This document shows positions 20,145 through 33,391 of a stretch of DNA of 64,000 nt, one piece after another. The notes beneath the pieces were generated by a model. That model did no database searches, was not told where the DNA came from, and was given only the letters and a program-made list of their open reading frames with translations. This stretch comes from Neisseriaceae bacterium. Lineage in GTDB: Bacteria; Pseudomonadota; Gammaproteobacteria; Burkholderiales; Chromobacteriaceae. The position numbers were made by a program, and so were the translations under genes. Within the stretch, counting starts at the first letter, position 1. Every line of letters starts with the position of its first letter. The stretch spans positions 62,001 through 126,000 of the forward strand of contig JAIYAC010000016.1 in the NCBI GenBank assembly GCA_027489245.1. Direction: 5' to 3'.

Positions 20145-21618
20145 GCGCAGCCCCCCACAGTGTCAGTGCGTCTTCGGCTACGCGGAAATCAGAAAACGGC
20201 TGTTTCACGCCGCCGATGTCCTGGTACTCCTCGTGTCCCTTGCCGGCAATCAGCACCACATCGCCCATGCGGGCTTGCAGTACGGCCCAGTGGATGGCGG
20301 CCTCGCGGCTGATTTCCACGTGGCCAGGCTGCTGCATGCCCGCCAGAATGTCGTCCAGAATGGCTTGCGGTTCTTCCAGGCGCGGGTTGTCGCTGGTGAC
20401 CACGGCCACGTCAGCAATTTTTTCGGCGATGCCGCCCATCAGCGGGCGCTTGCCTTTGTCACGGTTGCCACCGCAACCGAATACGCAAAACAGCTTGCTG
20501 CCCTGCGGGCGGATCTCGGCGAGCGTAGCCAGGGCTTTTTCCAGCGCATCGGGGGTGTGGGCGTAGTCCACCACCACCAGCGGCTCCAGGCCGTTGCCGA
20601 TGCGCTGCATGCGGCCACGCGCCGGCTGGATTTTGCCCAGCACGCGTACGGCGTCGGCCAGCGGCACGCCGCCAGCGCACATCACGGCCAGGCAAGCCAG
20701 CATGTTGGCCGCATTGAAGCGGCCCAGCAGCGGGCTCTTGATGTCGGCGTCGCCCCATGGCGTGGTCACGCTCAGCTGCAGGCCATCCAGGTTGGCCGCC
20801 AGGCTGAGCGGGCGCACGTCGCCCTGTTCCAGGCCATAGGTAATCACGCGGGTGCGGCTGGCGTCGATGCCGGCTGCCAGCTGACGGCCAAAGGCATCGT
20901 CGGCATTGATCACGGCGTGCTTCAGGCCATCCCAGTGGAACAGTTTGGCTTTGGATGCGGCGTACTCTGCCATGCTGCCGTGGTAGTCCAGGTGATCGCG
21001 GGTAAGGTTGGTGAACACGGCGGTGGTGAACTCCACGCCGTTCACGCGGTACTGGTCCAGGCCATGGCTGGACACTTCCATGCTCACCACGCTGGCGCCC
21101 TGACGGCGGTACTCGGCCAGCTTCTGCTGCACGGTAATCGGGTCGGGCGTGGTATGCGTGGTTTCGGTGAGGTGGCCGTAAAAACCGTTGCCAACGGTGC
21201 CGATCAGCGCGGCTTTCTCGCCCAGCAGGGCATACGCTTGCGCCAGCCAGTGCGAGATGGAGGTCTTGCCATTGGTACCGGTAATACCCACTACCTGCAT
21301 GTCACGGCTGGGGTAGGCGTACACGTGGGCAGCCACAATGCCGGCGCGCTCGCGCAGGCGGGCTACCGGCAGGTTCGGCACCTGCCAGGCTGCGTTCCAC
21401 TGGAAAGCATCGTCTTGGTCCCACACCACGGCAGCGGCACCTTTTTCGATGGCTGCCGCGATAAAGTCGCGGCCGTCGGTGTATTCACCACGACATGCCA
21501 GGAACACGTCACCCGGGAACACGCGGCGGCTATCGGCCTCGACGCGTGCCACGGAAACGCCAAGACCCGCCAAGGCGGCGGGGTCCCAATCCGGCAAATC
21601 GATCAAAGTGGTCTTCAT
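20128..21618 (-). CDS. murE: UDP-MurNAc-L-Ala-D-Glu--meso-diaminopimelate ligase MurE
   Basis: Adds the third stem-peptide residue. The 496-residue protein has [19 protein letters not shown], the P-loop [31 protein letters not shown], and crucially [11 protein letters not shown]: the DNPR motif marks specificity for meso-diaminopimelate, as expected in a Gram-negative. [15 protein letters not shown] and [15 protein letters not shown] are also present. Its ATG overlaps the ftsI stop by 4 nt (ATGA). Confidence 0.97.
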   Translation of the reverse strand: MKTTLIDLPDWDPAALAGLGVSVARVEADSRRVFPGDVFLACRGEYTDGRDFIAAAIEKGAAAVVWDQDDAFQWNAAWQVPNLPVARLRERAGIVAAHVYAYPSRDMQVVGITGTNGKTSISHWLAQAYALLGEKAALIGTVGNGFYGHLTETTHTTPDPITVQQKLAEYRRQGASVVSMEVSSHGLDQYRVNGVEFTTAVFTNLTRDHLDYHGSMAEYAASKAKLFHWDGLKHAVINADDAFGRQLAAGIDASRTRVITYGLEQGDVRPLSLAANLDGLQLSVTTPWGDADIKSPLLGRFNAANMLACLAVMCAGGVPLADAVRVLGKIQPARGRMQRIGNGLEPLVVVDYAHTPDALEKALATLAEIRPQGSKLFCVFGCGGNRDKGKRPLMGGIAEKIADVAVVTSDNPRLEEPQAILDDILAGMQQPGHVEISREAAIHWAVLQARMGDVVLIAGKGHEEYQDIGGVKQPFSDFRVAEDALTLWGAAHADAL

Positions 21619-23363
21619 GTTTCTTCCCGCACATCCGAAATCTTGTGTTCCGGAATCAGAGTGTTATTGGAGGGAGCATCAGGCTCGACCCCCAGAATGC
21701 GTAAACTGCCCGCCATGATGTTGGAGAAGGCAGGGCCTGCTACCGTGCCGCCGTAGTAATAACCGGCGCCCGGCTCGTCAATCATCACCGCCACAATCAG
21801 CCGCGGGTTGGTTGCCGGGGCAAAGCCGACAAACAGGCCAATGTGCTTGTCTGCCGCATAGCGCCCGCCTACCAGCTTGCGCGCGGTACCGGATTTGCCA
21901 CCCACGTGGTAGCCCAGTACCTGTGCCCGCACCGCTGTACCGCCCTCTTCGGTAACGGTAATCATCATGTCGCGCATCTTTTTGGCCGTATCCGGGCGAA
22001 TCACCGGGCGGCCAGGGTTGGCCTGCGCCAACCGGGTAAACGACAGCGGCAACAGCGCGCCGTCGTGGGTAAAAATGGTATAAGCCCGGGCCAGCTGCAC
22101 CAGGCTTACCGTCACACCATAACCAAACGACATGGTGGCCTGCTCGATCGGCCGCCAACCTTGCCAATCACGCAAGCGGCCCGAGCTTTCACCCGGGAAG
22201 CCCGACTGCGGGCTCTGGCCAAAACCAGACTTGCGATAAAACGTCCACATGTCTTCCGGCGAGAACATCGCCGCAATCTTGGACGAGCCCACGTTGGACG
22301 ACTTCTGGATAATGCCGGTCACCGTCAGCGACGGGTTCGGGTGCGTATCGCGCACCGCAGCCGGGCCTATCGTGTAAGGCCGGGTATCAAACCAGGTACT
22401 CGGCGTAATTTTGCCCGCGTCCAGCACCATGGCCACCGGGAACGGTTTCATGGTGGAACCGGGCTCAAACATATCTACCACCGCACGGTTGCGGCGCATT
22501 TCCGGCTCCAGCACCGCACGGTTGTTCGGGTTGTACGATGGCGTATTGGCCAGCGCCAGCACTTCGCCGGTCTGCGCGTCCAACACCACGACACCCCCTG
22601 CTTTAGCCTTGTTGGCCACCATGGCAGCACTCAGCTCGCGATAGGCCAGGTACTGGATACGCTTATCGATAGACAGCGTCAGCGTCTGGCCGTCACGCGG
22701 CGGCTCGATCACTGCCAGGTCTTCCACGATATGGCCACGACGGTCTTTCAGTACCGTGCGGCTGCCGTGTTTGCCCGCCAGCATTTTTTCGCGCGTCAGC
22801 TCCAGGCCTTCCTGGCCCTTGCCATCCACACCGGTAAAACCGATTACATGCGACAACATTTCGCCCGCGGGGTAGTAACGACGGTATTCCTGCTGCTTGG
22901 CGACACCCGGGATTTCCAGTGCCAGCACCTGCTGCGCCAGCTGCGGGCTGATCTGCCGTTTCAGGTAGACAAACTCGCGTTTCTTGTCGGCAAACTTCTC
23001 GTTCAGCTCGGCTACCGGCATTTCCAGCAGCTTCGACAAAGCGGCCAACTTGGCTGCCGGCACCGGGCTCATATCCACCGGGCTCGCCCAAATGGACTGC
23101 ACCGGCGTGCTGATGGCCAACGGCTCGCCGTTGCGGTCGGCAATCACGCCACGGTTGGCCTCCAGCAGCAGCGTGCGACGAAAACGCGCATCACCCTGGT
23201 TTTGCAGAAAGTCTTGCTGCACCACTTGCAGGTAAATCGCGCGCGACAGCAGCGCCAGCAACATGGTGCCCAGCAGCACCAGCACAACGGTGACCCGCCC
23301 TGGCGCCAGGCGCATGGGCTGTTTCAGATGCTGGCGCATCGGCGGGGTATAAACGCGGCTCAT
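21615..23363 (-). CDS. ftsI: Penicillin-binding protein 3 / FtsI (septal transpeptidase)
   Basis: Class B PBP that crosslinks septal peptidoglycan with FtsW. The 582 residues have one N-terminal transmembrane helix ([21 protein letters not shown]), the pedestal domain ([17 protein letters not shown]) and a transpeptidase domain with PGSTMKP (nucleophile near Ser303), KSSN near 354-357 and KSGTARK near 490-496. The end overlaps murE and the start overlaps ftsL by 4 nt, so translation is chained. No residues suggestive of an altered active site are seen. Confidence 0.97.
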   Translation of the reverse strand: MSRVYTPPMRQHLKQPMRLAPGRVTVVLVLLGTMLLALLSRAIYLQVVQQDFLQNQGDARFRRTLLLEANRGVIADRNGEPLAISTPVQSIWASPVDMSPVPAAKLAALSKLLEMPVAELNEKFADKKREFVYLKRQISPQLAQQVLALEIPGVAKQQEYRRYYPAGEMLSHVIGFTGVDGKGQEGLELTREKMLAGKHGSRTVLKDRRGHIVEDLAVIEPPRDGQTLTLSIDKRIQYLAYRELSAAMVANKAKAGGVVVLDAQTGEVLALANTPSYNPNNRAVLEPEMRRNRAVVDMFEPGSTMKPFPVAMVLDAGKITPSTWFDTRPYTIGPAAVRDTHPNPSLTVTGIIQKSSNVGSSKIAAMFSPEDMWTFYRKSGFGQSPQSGFPGESSGRLRDWQGWRPIEQATMSFGYGVTVSLVQLARAYTIFTHDGALLPLSFTRLAQANPGRPVIRPDTAKKMRDMMITVTEEGGTAVRAQVLGYHVGGKSGTARKLVGGRYAADKHIGLFVGFAPATNPRLIVAVMIDEPGAGYYYGGTVAGPAFSNIMAGSLRILGVEPDAPSNNTLIPEHKISDVREET

Positions 23364-23638
23364 CGCACCCCCTCCGGTGTAATCACGTGCACCTGACGCT
23401 GTGTTGGCGTCAACATGGCCATGCGTGCCACTGCCGATTTTTCAATCAGCGCGTGTGCACCCCAAGTACTTTGCTCCAGCAGCAGTTGGCCGTATTCCAC
23501 GTTCAACTGGCGCTGGAGCTTCTGTTCTTTTTCCAGCTCGCCATACAAGCGGCGTGACACATGCTGCGAGGTCACCACGGACATCGCACAGCCGATCACC
23601 CCCAGCAGCAGCACTGCATTGAGCTTATTAAGGCTCAC
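23360..23638 (-). CDS. ftsL: Cell division protein FtsL
   Basis: Small bitopic divisome protein forming the FtsQLB scaffold. From GTG at 23636-23638 the 92-residue product reads [21 protein letters not shown], with one transmembrane helix, then a periplasmic coiled coil ([26 protein letters not shown]) and a C-terminal [10 protein letters not shown] typical of FtsL. GTG overlaps the rsmH stop by 4 nt and has a G-rich site upstream; an ATG at 23653 would add five residues and overlap rsmH by 19 nt. Identity rests on position, topology and the coiled coil. Confidence 0.93.
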   Translation of the reverse strand: MSLNKLNAVLLLGVIGCAMSVVTSQHVSRRLYGELEKEQKLQRQLNVEYGQLLLEQSTWGAHALIEKSAVARMAMLTPTQRQVHVITPEGVR

Positions 23639-24594
23639 ATGCCCCCCTGCCACTGCCCACCGGTACGCTCGGCCACACGCATGATGGCGCTGCGGGCACG
23701 CGGGTTGGCGGACACTTCAGCCTCGCTGGCGCGGATCGCCTTACCTACCGGCTTGATGGCCGCTTCGGCAATATCACAGGCACGCACCGGCACCCAGGAC
23801 GGCAGCGTGTCGGTGGTACTGGCATCACGCACGAAGTTCTTCACGATGCGGTCTTCCAGCGAATGGAAGCTGATCACCGCCAGGCGGCCACCTAGCGACA
23901 GGCGTGCCACGGTTTGCGGTAGCACGTCTTTCAGCTCGTCCAGCTCGCGGTTGATAAAAATCCTTATCGCCTGGAAGGTTCGCGTCGCGGGGTCTTGACC
24001 TTGTTCGCGAGTACGGACGTTTTTCCCAACGAGGACAGCGAGCTCACGCGTCGTTTCGAGGGGCTGTTCAAGCCTTTGCGCAACAATGGCTGCTGCAATC
24101 TTGCGAGCAAACCGCTCTTCACCATATGTCTTGATAACCTCTGCTATGTCCGCCTCGTCCGCACTGGCCAGCCACTGTGCTGCCGTCTGGCCGCGGGTGG
24201 TGTCCATGCGCATATCCAGCGGCGCGTCAAAACGGAAGCTGAAACCGCGGCGACCGTCATCAATTTGCGGGGAAGAAATCCCCAGATCCATCAGTACACC
24301 GTCTACCTGCTGCACGCCCAGCGCGTCCAGCTCGCTGGCAAAGTGGGCAAAACCGTTATGCACAATACTGAAACGGGGGTCTGCTGCCGCCAGAGCGGTA
24401 GCAACCGCAATGGCTTCCGGGTCTTTATCAAAAGCAATCAGCCGCCCCTGCGGGCCCAGCTGCTGCAAAATCAACCGGCTGTGGCCACCGCGGCCGAAAG
24501 TGCAGTCGACGTACACGCCATCCGGGCGAATGGCCAGTGCCGCTACGGCCTCGTCGAGCAACACCGTGCGGTGAGCAAATACTGCGTCGGTCAA
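23635..24594 (-). CDS. rsmH: 16S rRNA m4C1402 methyltransferase RsmH (MraW)
   Basis: SAM-dependent methyltransferase modifying N4 of C1402 in the ribosomal P site. The 319-residue protein starts [20 protein letters not shown] and has [14 protein letters not shown] (SAM motif I), [32 protein letters not shown] and [20 protein letters not shown]. It overlaps mraZ upstream and ftsL downstream by 4 nt each. Confidence 0.97.
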   Translation of the reverse strand: MTDAVFAHRTVLLDEAVAALAIRPDGVYVDCTFGRGGHSRLILQQLGPQGRLIAFDKDPEAIAVATALAAADPRFSIVHNGFAHFASELDALGVQQVDGVLMDLGISSPQIDDGRRGFSFRFDAPLDMRMDTTRGQTAAQWLASADEADIAEVIKTYGEERFARKIAAAIVAQRLEQPLETTRELAVLVGKNVRTREQGQDPATRTFQAIRIFINRELDELKDVLPQTVARLSLGGRLAVISFHSLEDRIVKNFVRDASTTDTLPSWVPVRACDIAEAAIKPVGKAIRASEAEVSANPRARSAIMRVAERTGGQWQGGM

Positions 24595-25037
24595 AGTGTG
24601 AAATCTCCAAGGTGCTGAGCCAGCTCAGCAGGATCAATATCCAGTGCGGTGTTCGTTTGGGCGTCCCACTCGGGTGCGTCCCACAATTCAAAGCGGTTTC
24701 CTATCCCCACCAGTGCCACTTCTTTGTCCAGCCCGGTCAGCTCTCGCAGCCTGGCAGGCAGCAAAATCCGGCCGGCGCCATCCATTTCCAGCGTTTCCGC
24801 ATGGCCCAGCACCAGACGCTGATAGCGTTTCAGCGTGGGATTGCCTGTGGGTAGTGCCAGCAAGCGTTGCTCAACGGGCTTCCAGTTGGGTTCGGGGTAA
24901 ATCAGCAGGTGATCGGAGGATTCGAGGGTAACGACCAGGCGGTGGCCAAACGCAGACAACAGGCTCTCCCGGTGTCTGGCCGGGATGGCCAGACGCCCTT
25001 TGGCATCGAGAGAGATATGACTTACGCCGCCGAACAT
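24591..25037 (-). CDS. mraZ: Transcriptional regulator MraZ
   Basis: DNA-binding regulator with two AbrB-like (SpoVT) halves that in E. coli represses its own dcw promoter. The 148-residue protein begins [24 protein letters not shown]; the second repeat reads [21 protein letters not shown]. Both DAKGR and DGAGR turns are intact. It is the first gene of the cluster, preceded by a four-box operator at 25076-25110, so autoregulation is well supported by the sequence. Confidence 0.97.
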   Translation of the reverse strand: MFGGVSHISLDAKGRLAIPARHRESLLSAFGHRLVVTLESSDHLLIYPEPNWKPVEQRLLALPTGNPTLKRYQRLVLGHAETLEMDGAGRILLPARLRELTGLDKEVALVGIGNRFELWDAPEWDAQTNTALDIDPAELAQHLGDFTL

Positions 25038-25075
25038 ATTGGATATTTCACCGCGCTGGAATTAGGAGCCGTCGC

Positions 25076-25110
25076 TCCACAATTACCCACTTCACCCCAC
25101 TTTTCGCCAC
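25076..25110 (-). promoter_or_regulatory. MraZ operator: four GTGG boxes with 10-bp period
   Basis: On the minus strand the boxes are GTGGC (25106-25110), GTGGG (25096-25100), GTGGG (25086-25090) and GTGGA (25076-25080), spaced exactly 10 bp apart, one helical turn. This is the arrangement known for MraZ-binding repeats upstream of dcw clusters. The upstream box touches the -10 element, so binding should block initiation. Confidence 0.88.
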
Positions 25111-25137
25111 TATAGGGAATCAACTCTACCCGGTCAA
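25109..25137 (-). promoter_or_regulatory. Sigma-70-type promoter of the dcw cluster
   Basis: Minus-strand TTGACC (25132-25137), a 17-nt spacer and TATAGT (25109-25114). Hexamers and spacing are close to consensus. Transcription would start near 25102, giving a leader of about 65 nt before mraZ that contains the MraZ boxes. Confidence 0.85.
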
Positions 25138-25284
25138 CATCACCATGGGACAATTCGCCTTTGCCGACAAAGACTTACCGGAATACAACAAGGCAGAAAG
25201 CAAGGGAAATCAGCGGCTTACAAAATGATCTGCAGAACGGGTATGAACTGTTGTCAATGCCCGGTTTTTCACCACACAAAAAAC

Positions 25285-25310
25285 AGCGGCACGCCCTGGG
25301 GCGTGCCGCT
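25285..25310 (-). terminator. Intrinsic terminator after gatB
   Basis: An 11-bp perfect stem (AGCGGCACGCC / GGCGTGCCGCT) with a 4-nt loop, followed on the minus strand by GTTTTTTG. It begins about 20 nt beyond the gatB stop and isolates gatCAB from the dcw promoter. Confidence 0.9.
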
Positions 25311-25330
25311 TTTAATGCATTTTATCGAAA

Positions 25331-26764
25331 CTAGGCTTGTGTCAGCTTTTGCTTCAGGATGTCCTGCACCTGCGCCGGGTTGGCTTTACCTTTGGAAGCC
25401 TTCATCACTTGGCCTGCCAGCGCGTTCAGCGCTTTTTCCTTACCAGCACGGAACTCTTCCACTGCCTTGGGGTTGGCCGCAATGGCTTCTTCCACCATCT
25501 TTTCGATGGCACCCACGTCAGACACCTGCTTCAGGCCGTCGCGCTGGATGATGGCGTCGGCGCCCAGGTCGGACTCCCACAGTGCATCGAACACCTGCTT
25601 GGCCAGCTTGTTGGACAGCGTACCGTCGGCAATACGCACGATCAGGCCAGCCAGACGCTCGGCGGCAATCGGGCAGCCAGCAATGTCCAGGCCTTCGCGG
25701 TTCAGCCGCGCGGCGATTTCGCCGTTTACCCAGTTGGCCGCCAGCTTGCCCTGGCCGGTAGCGCTAGCCACCGCCTCGAAATACTGCGCCTGCGCCAGGC
25801 TGCTGGTCAGCAGCGCTGCATCGTAGGCCGACACGCCAAAGGCCTCGGCAAAGCGGGCTTTCATCTGACCTGGCAGCTCCGGCATGGCCGCGCGGATGGT
25901 ATCGATCTGCTCGCTGCTGATACGCACCGGCAGCAGGTCCGGGTCCGGGAAGTAGCGGTAATCGTGCGCGTCTTCCTTGCTGCGCATCATGCGGGTTTCG
26001 CCGCTATCGGGGTCGAACAGTACGGTAGCCTGCTGGATCTTGCCGCCATCTTCGATGGTGTCGATCTGCCACTGGATCTCGTACTTGATAGCCTGCTCCA
26101 GGAAGCGGAACGAGTTCAGGTTCTTGATTTCGCGGCGAGTACCGAACTCGGCCTGGCCAAACGGGCGTACCGATACGTTGGCATCCACGCGGAAGCTGCC
26201 TTCCTGCATATTGCCGTCGCAAATACCCAGCCAGGTCACCAGGGTATGCAGTGCCTTGGCGTAGGCTACGGCTTCTTCCGGCGAGCGCATGTCCGGCTCG
26301 GACACCACTTCCAGCAGCGGCGTGCCAGCGCGGTTCAGGTCGATGCCCGACAGGCCATGGAAGTCTTCGTGCAGCGATTTGCCGGCATCTTCTTCCATAT
26401 GCGCGCGGGTCACGCGAATGATCTTTTCTTCTTCGCCTACCAGAATGGCCAGTTTGCCGTGCTCGATGATGGGCAGTTCCATCTGGCTGATCTGGTAACC
26501 CTTGGGCAGGTCGGGGTAGAAGTAGTTTTTACGGGCAAAAATGTTCTTCTGGTTGATGGTGGCGTCCAGCGCCAGGCCCAGACGGATGGACTTATCCACC
26601 ACGGCCTTGTTCATCACCGGCAATACGCCCGGTAGCGCCAGCTCTACCAGCGAGGCCTGGGTATTGGGCTCGGCGCCAAACGCGGTGCTGGCGCCGGAGA
26701 AAATCTTGGAGACGGTGTTGAGCTGCACGTGCACCTCAAGACCGATGACGACTTCCCATTTCAT
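25331..26764 (-). CDS. gatB: Asp/Glu-tRNA amidotransferase subunit GatB
   Basis: Subunit of GatCAB that phosphorylates and amidates mischarged Asp-tRNA(Asn) or Glu-tRNA(Gln). The 477 residues start [24 protein letters not shown], then show [60 protein letters not shown] and [15 protein letters not shown]. The YqeY-like C-terminal domain ([23 protein letters not shown]) that contacts tRNA is complete. Last gene of gatCAB, 148 nt after gatA. Confidence 0.98.
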   Translation of the reverse strand: MKWEVVIGLEVHVQLNTVSKIFSGASTAFGAEPNTQASLVELALPGVLPVMNKAVVDKSIRLGLALDATINQKNIFARKNYFYPDLPKGYQISQMELPIIEHGKLAILVGEEEKIIRVTRAHMEEDAGKSLHEDFHGLSGIDLNRAGTPLLEVVSEPDMRSPEEAVAYAKALHTLVTWLGICDGNMQEGSFRVDANVSVRPFGQAEFGTRREIKNLNSFRFLEQAIKYEIQWQIDTIEDGGKIQQATVLFDPDSGETRMMRSKEDAHDYRYFPDPDLLPVRISSEQIDTIRAAMPELPGQMKARFAEAFGVSAYDAALLTSSLAQAQYFEAVASATGQGKLAANWVNGEIAARLNREGLDIAGCPIAAERLAGLIVRIADGTLSNKLAKQVFDALWESDLGADAIIQRDGLKQVSDVGAIEKMVEEAIAANPKAVEEFRAGKEKALNALAGQVMKASKGKANPAQVQDILKQKLTQA

Positions 26765-26912
26765 GGTCGGAAAATCCTTCTGTTTTTAGCCATGAAATCC
26801 ACTGACAGACACGAAAAAATCGAGGACAGGATCAAGCTGATTCATGTCACACGTCATCACATAACAAACTGATTTCGTGCGCTTTCGTGGGTTTCGCGGC
26901 CAATTAATCGTT

Positions 26913-29975
<3,063 letters not shown>

Positions 29976-29991
29976 TTCACCGCTTCTTCAG

Positions 29992-30015
29992 GCGCCACCC
30001 TGCAAAGGGTGGCGC
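29992..30015 (+). promoter_or_regulatory. Hairpin masking the mreC ribosome-binding region
   Basis: A perfect 10-bp stem (GCGCCACCCT / AGGGTGGCGC) with loop GCAA lies between the mreB stop and the mreC ATG, which is 8 nt beyond. The only Shine-Dalgarno-like sequence for mreC (AGGGTGG) is inside the 3' arm. There is no U-run. The GCAA tetraloop belongs to the stable GNRA class. It should lower MreC synthesis relative to MreB. Confidence 0.65.
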
Positions 30016-30023
30016 ACGGCTGC

Positions 30024-30929
30024 ATGAACTTCGCCAATACCCCCCGCTTTTCCAATCAGGGCCTGCGCCCCGGCTCGCAGCTGCTGCTGTGCACGCTTGC
30101 CTCGCTGGCCTTGCTGATTGGCGATAGCCAGTTCGGGCTGATGGACCGCACCCGTGACGCCCTGTCGGTGGTGCTGTACCCGATACAGCGCGCCGTCAAC
30201 ATGCCCATGGCCGCCGCCGCGCACATTGGCGAATTCTTTATTACCCAGACCGCACTAAAGCAGGAAAACGCCGCACTGCGCAGCCGCGAGCTGGCACAGT
30301 CGGCCAGGCTGGCACGCCTGACTTCGCTAGAGCAGGAAGTACAGCAACTGAAGGCGCTGAACGGCCTGCGCACCGGTAGCCTGCAAGCCGGTCAGCTAGG
30401 CGAGGTGCTGTACACCGCACGCGACCCGTTTTCTTACAAGATCATTATCGACAAAGGCCTGGACGCCAAGTTGGCCGCAGGCCTGCCGGTGGTGGATGAG
30501 CGCGGCCTGGTAGGCCAGATAACCCGCGTACAGCCGCTTACCGCTGAAGTCACGCTGATTATCGACAAAAACCAGATGGTGCCGGTGGTCAACCAGCGTA
30601 CTGGCCAGCGCTCGCTGCTGTACGGCTATGGCGGCGGGGTAGAAGTACGCTACCTGCCGGCCGCTGCCGATATCCAGCCGGGCGACCTGCTGGTGACATC
30701 CGGCATTGACGGCCTGTATAGCGAAGGCATACCGGTAGCGCATGTCACCCGGGTAGACCGCCCGGCTGGCGCCTCGTTTGCCCGCGTGCTGTGCCAGAGC
30801 ATTGCCGGCGTACAGTCCAGCCGCTACGTACTGGTACTGCCACCGCGCGCCGCCATGCCGCCGCGCCCCGAACCGGCCCCCGTACCTGCCAAGCCGAAAA
30901 AGAAAAAAGACACCGAGGATGAAGGCTGA
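30024..30929 (+). CDS. mreC: Rod-shape-determining protein MreC
   Basis: Bitopic inner-membrane protein that links MreB to PBP2/RodA. The 301 residues have a short N-terminus, one transmembrane helix (LLLCTLASLALLIGDSQ), a coiled coil (NAALRSRELAQSARLARLTSLEQEVQQLKAL, read in parts) and two beta-domains (VVDERGLVGQITRVQPLTAEVTLIID, read in parts). A proline/lysine-rich tail ends in KPKKKKDTEDEG. The ATG at 30024 is preferred; a GTG five codons upstream would start inside the hairpin. Confidence 0.96.
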   Translation: MNFANTPRFSNQGLRPGSQLLLCTLASLALLIGDSQFGLMDRTRDALSVVLYPIQRAVNMPMAAAAHIGEFFITQTALKQENAALRSRELAQSARLARLTSLEQEVQQLKALNGLRTGSLQAGQLGEVLYTARDPFSYKIIIDKGLDAKLAAGLPVVDERGLVGQITRVQPLTAEVTLIIDKNQMVPVVNQRTGQRSLLYGYGGGVEVRYLPAAADIQPGDLLVTSGIDGLYSEGIPVAHVTRVDRPAGASFARVLCQSIAGVQSSRYVLVLPPRAAMPPRPEPAPVPAKPKKKKDTEDEG

Positions 30930-30932
30930 TTC

Positions 30933-31436
30933 ATGAGCTACGACCGCCCGCAGGAGCTGCTCAAGCCGGTGAAGCGCCGCTTCATCACCCTGACCTTCGC
31001 CCTGGCCCTGATGATGGAGCTACTACCGCTGCCGGTAGGCTCTACCCGCTGGCTGCCGGATTTTGTCGGCCTGCTGATTTTGTACTGGGCCATTAACCAG
31101 CCGCGCCGCATTGGCATCGGCATGGGTTTCCTAATTGGCCTGATCGTTGATGTCAGCACCAACAGCCTGTTTGGCCAGCATGCGCTGGCCTACTCGGTTA
31201 CCACCTATCTGGTGATGCTGCGCCAGCGCCAGCTGATCATGTTCAACCTGGGCCAGCAAGCGCTGGTGGTGCTGACCCTGATGCTGGCCAACCAGCTGAT
31301 CATGGCCCTGGTGCGCCTGGCGCTGGGCTCGGCCTTTGTCGGTGCCAGCTATTTCCTGCCGCCGCTGATGGGCGCGCTGCTGTGGCCGCTGCTGACCAAG
31401 CTGCTGTTGCTGCCTTACCGTCACCACACCCTTTAA
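30933..31436 (+). CDS. mreD: Rod-shape-determining protein MreD
   Basis: Integral membrane component of the Rod complex. The 167-residue protein has about five hydrophobic segments, including ITLTFALALMMELLPLP, WLPDFVGLLILYWAINQP (a family hallmark) and IGMGFLIGLIVDVSTNSLFGQHAL. It begins 3 nt after mreC and ends 2 nt before mrdA. Confidence 0.95.
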   Translation: MSYDRPQELLKPVKRRFITLTFALALMMELLPLPVGSTRWLPDFVGLLILYWAINQPRRIGIGMGFLIGLIVDVSTNSLFGQHALAYSVTTYLVMLRQRQLIMFNLGQQALVVLTLMLANQLIMALVRLALGSAFVGASYFLPPLMGALLWPLLTKLLLLPYRHHTL

Positions 31437-31438
31437 GC

Positions 31439-33391
31439 ATGCACCGCCCTACCCGACTGAAAGACGCACAGGCCGAAGAAAGCCAGTTCCAGCTACGGCT
31501 GGTGATTGCCTACGGCTTCATGGTGCTGATGCTGCTTACCCTGGCAGCACGCTTCATCTGGCTGCAGGTGATGCAGTACGAGCACTTTGCCACCCTAGCG
31601 CAAAACAACAGTATCTCGCTGGTACCGGTACAGCCTAACCGCGGCCTGATCATGGACCGCAACGGCGTGGTGTTGGCACAAAACCACGCCGCCTACACAC
31701 TGGAAATCACCCCGGCCAAGATGGCCGATATGGAAGCCACCATCAAGGCATTGGGTGGGCTGGTCGACATTACCCCGCGCGACGAGCGCCGCTTTCGCAA
31801 GTTTCTGTCCGAAAGCAAAGACTTCGAGCCGGTACCGCTCAAGCTGCGGCTGAGCGAAGACGAAGCCGCGCGCATTGCGGCCAACGCCTGGCGCTTTCCC
31901 GGCGTAGAAGTCAAAGCCCGGCTGTTTCGCGACTACCCCTACAAAGAGCTCACCAGCCACGTACTGGGCTATATCGGCCGCATCAACCAGCGCGACCAGC
32001 AAAAACTGGAAGAAGACGACAAGCTGGCCAACTATCGCGGCGCCACCCATATCGGCAAGCTGGGGCTGGAGGCGGTGTACGAGGCCGAGCTGCACGGCAC
32101 CAACGGTTTTGAGGAGGTGGAAACCGACGCCGGTGGCCGTGCCGTACGCAGCCTGCGCCGCACGCCGCCCATCCACGGCAACAACCTGAAGCTGGCGCTG
32201 GATATCCGCCTGCAAGAGGTAGCCGACAAGCTGTTCGGGCAGCGCCGTGGTGCACTGGTGGCCATCGACCCGCAAACCGGCGGCGTACTGGCCTTTGTAT
32301 CCAAACCCGGCTTCGACCCCAACCTGTTTATCGATGGCATCGACAGCACCAGCTGGAAAAGCCTGAACGAAGACTGGCAAAAACCGCTGGTAAACCGCGC
32401 CGTGCGCGGCCTGTACCCGCCCGGCTCTACCTTCAAGCCCTTCATGGCCATGGCGGCCCTACAGTCTGGCGCCATCGGCCCGTATGACCTGCGCCCGGCG
32501 CCGGGCTACTTTACCCTGCCCGGCTCCAGCCACCAGTTCCGCGATTCCAACCCGCGTGGTAACGGCATGGTCAATATCAGCAAGGCCATTGCTGTTTCCA
32601 GTGATACCTTCTTTTACCGCGTGGCATGGGATATGGGCATAGACCGCATCCACCCGCTGGTGGGGCAGTTTGGCCTGGGGCAGAAAACCGGCATCGATCT
32701 GGATGGCGAAGCCAGCGGCGTGCTGCCCTCGAAAGAATGGAAAGAAAAACGCTTTGCCCGCTTCAAACCCGAAGTACGCCGCTGGTACCCGGCCGACGTG
32801 GTGAGCGTGGGCATCGGCCAGGGCTTTAACGCCTACACCCCACTGCAAATGGCCAACGCCACGGCCATCCTGGCAGCCGACGGCAAGGTGTTCAAACCGC
32901 ACCTGGTGCAGGAAATCACCCAGGCGGGCAGCGGCAAGATACGCCTGGTAGAGCCTCGCCCGGTGCGCACCCTGGCCTTCCGCCCCGAGCTGTACCAGCA
33001 CGTGAAAGACGGCATGGTGGCGGTGATGCGCCCCGGCGGTACCGCGGCCAGGTTGGCCGCAGGGCTGACCTACACCATGGCCGGCAAAACCGGTACCGCC
33101 CAGGTGGTCCAGATCAAACAGGGTGCCAAGTACAACGCGGCGGCACTGGCAGAACAATACCGCGACCACTCGTGGTTCATTGCGTTTGCTCCGGTAGAAG
33201 CACCACGCATTGCCATTGCCGTGATTGTGGAAAACGCCGGCTTCGGCGCCGCCAGCGCCGCGCCGATCGCCCGCGCCGTGAGCGATTTTGCCCTCACCGG
33301 CAAAGTGCCGGCCGAGCTGCAAGGCAAGATGATGACCATGCCACAGCCGGCACCGGCAGGAGACAAGCACGATGCAAGCGCCGCTCGCTAA
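31439..33391 (+). CDS. mrdA: Penicillin-binding protein 2 (MrdA)
   Basis: Class B PBP, the elongation transpeptidase paired with RodA. From ATG 31439 the product is 650 residues with one N-terminal transmembrane helix (LVIAYGFMVLMLLTLAARFIW, read in parts), a pedestal (QPNRGLIMDRNGVVLAQN) and a transpeptidase domain with PPGSTFKP (nucleophile near Ser330), SSDTFFYRV near 386 and AGKTGTAQV near 545. The frame is open 19 codons further upstream but would run deep into mreD. It overlaps rodA by 20 nt. Confidence 0.97.
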   Translation: MHRPTRLKDAQAEESQFQLRLVIAYGFMVLMLLTLAARFIWLQVMQYEHFATLAQNNSISLVPVQPNRGLIMDRNGVVLAQNHAAYTLEITPAKMADMEATIKALGGLVDITPRDERRFRKFLSESKDFEPVPLKLRLSEDEAARIAANAWRFPGVEVKARLFRDYPYKELTSHVLGYIGRINQRDQQKLEEDDKLANYRGATHIGKLGLEAVYEAELHGTNGFEEVETDAGGRAVRSLRRTPPIHGNNLKLALDIRLQEVADKLFGQRRGALVAIDPQTGGVLAFVSKPGFDPNLFIDGIDSTSWKSLNEDWQKPLVNRAVRGLYPPGSTFKPFMAMAALQSGAIGPYDLRPAPGYFTLPGSSHQFRDSNPRGNGMVNISKAIAVSSDTFFYRVAWDMGIDRIHPLVGQFGLGQKTGIDLDGEASGVLPSKEWKEKRFARFKPEVRRWYPADVVSVGIGQGFNAYTPLQMANATAILAADGKVFKPHLVQEITQAGSGKIRLVEPRPVRTLAFRPELYQHVKDGMVAVMRPGGTAARLAAGLTYTMAGKTGTAQVVQIKQGAKYNAAALAEQYRDHSWFIAFAPVEAPRIAIAVIVENAGFGAASAAPIARAVSDFALTGKVPAELQGKMMTMPQPAPAGDKHDASAAR

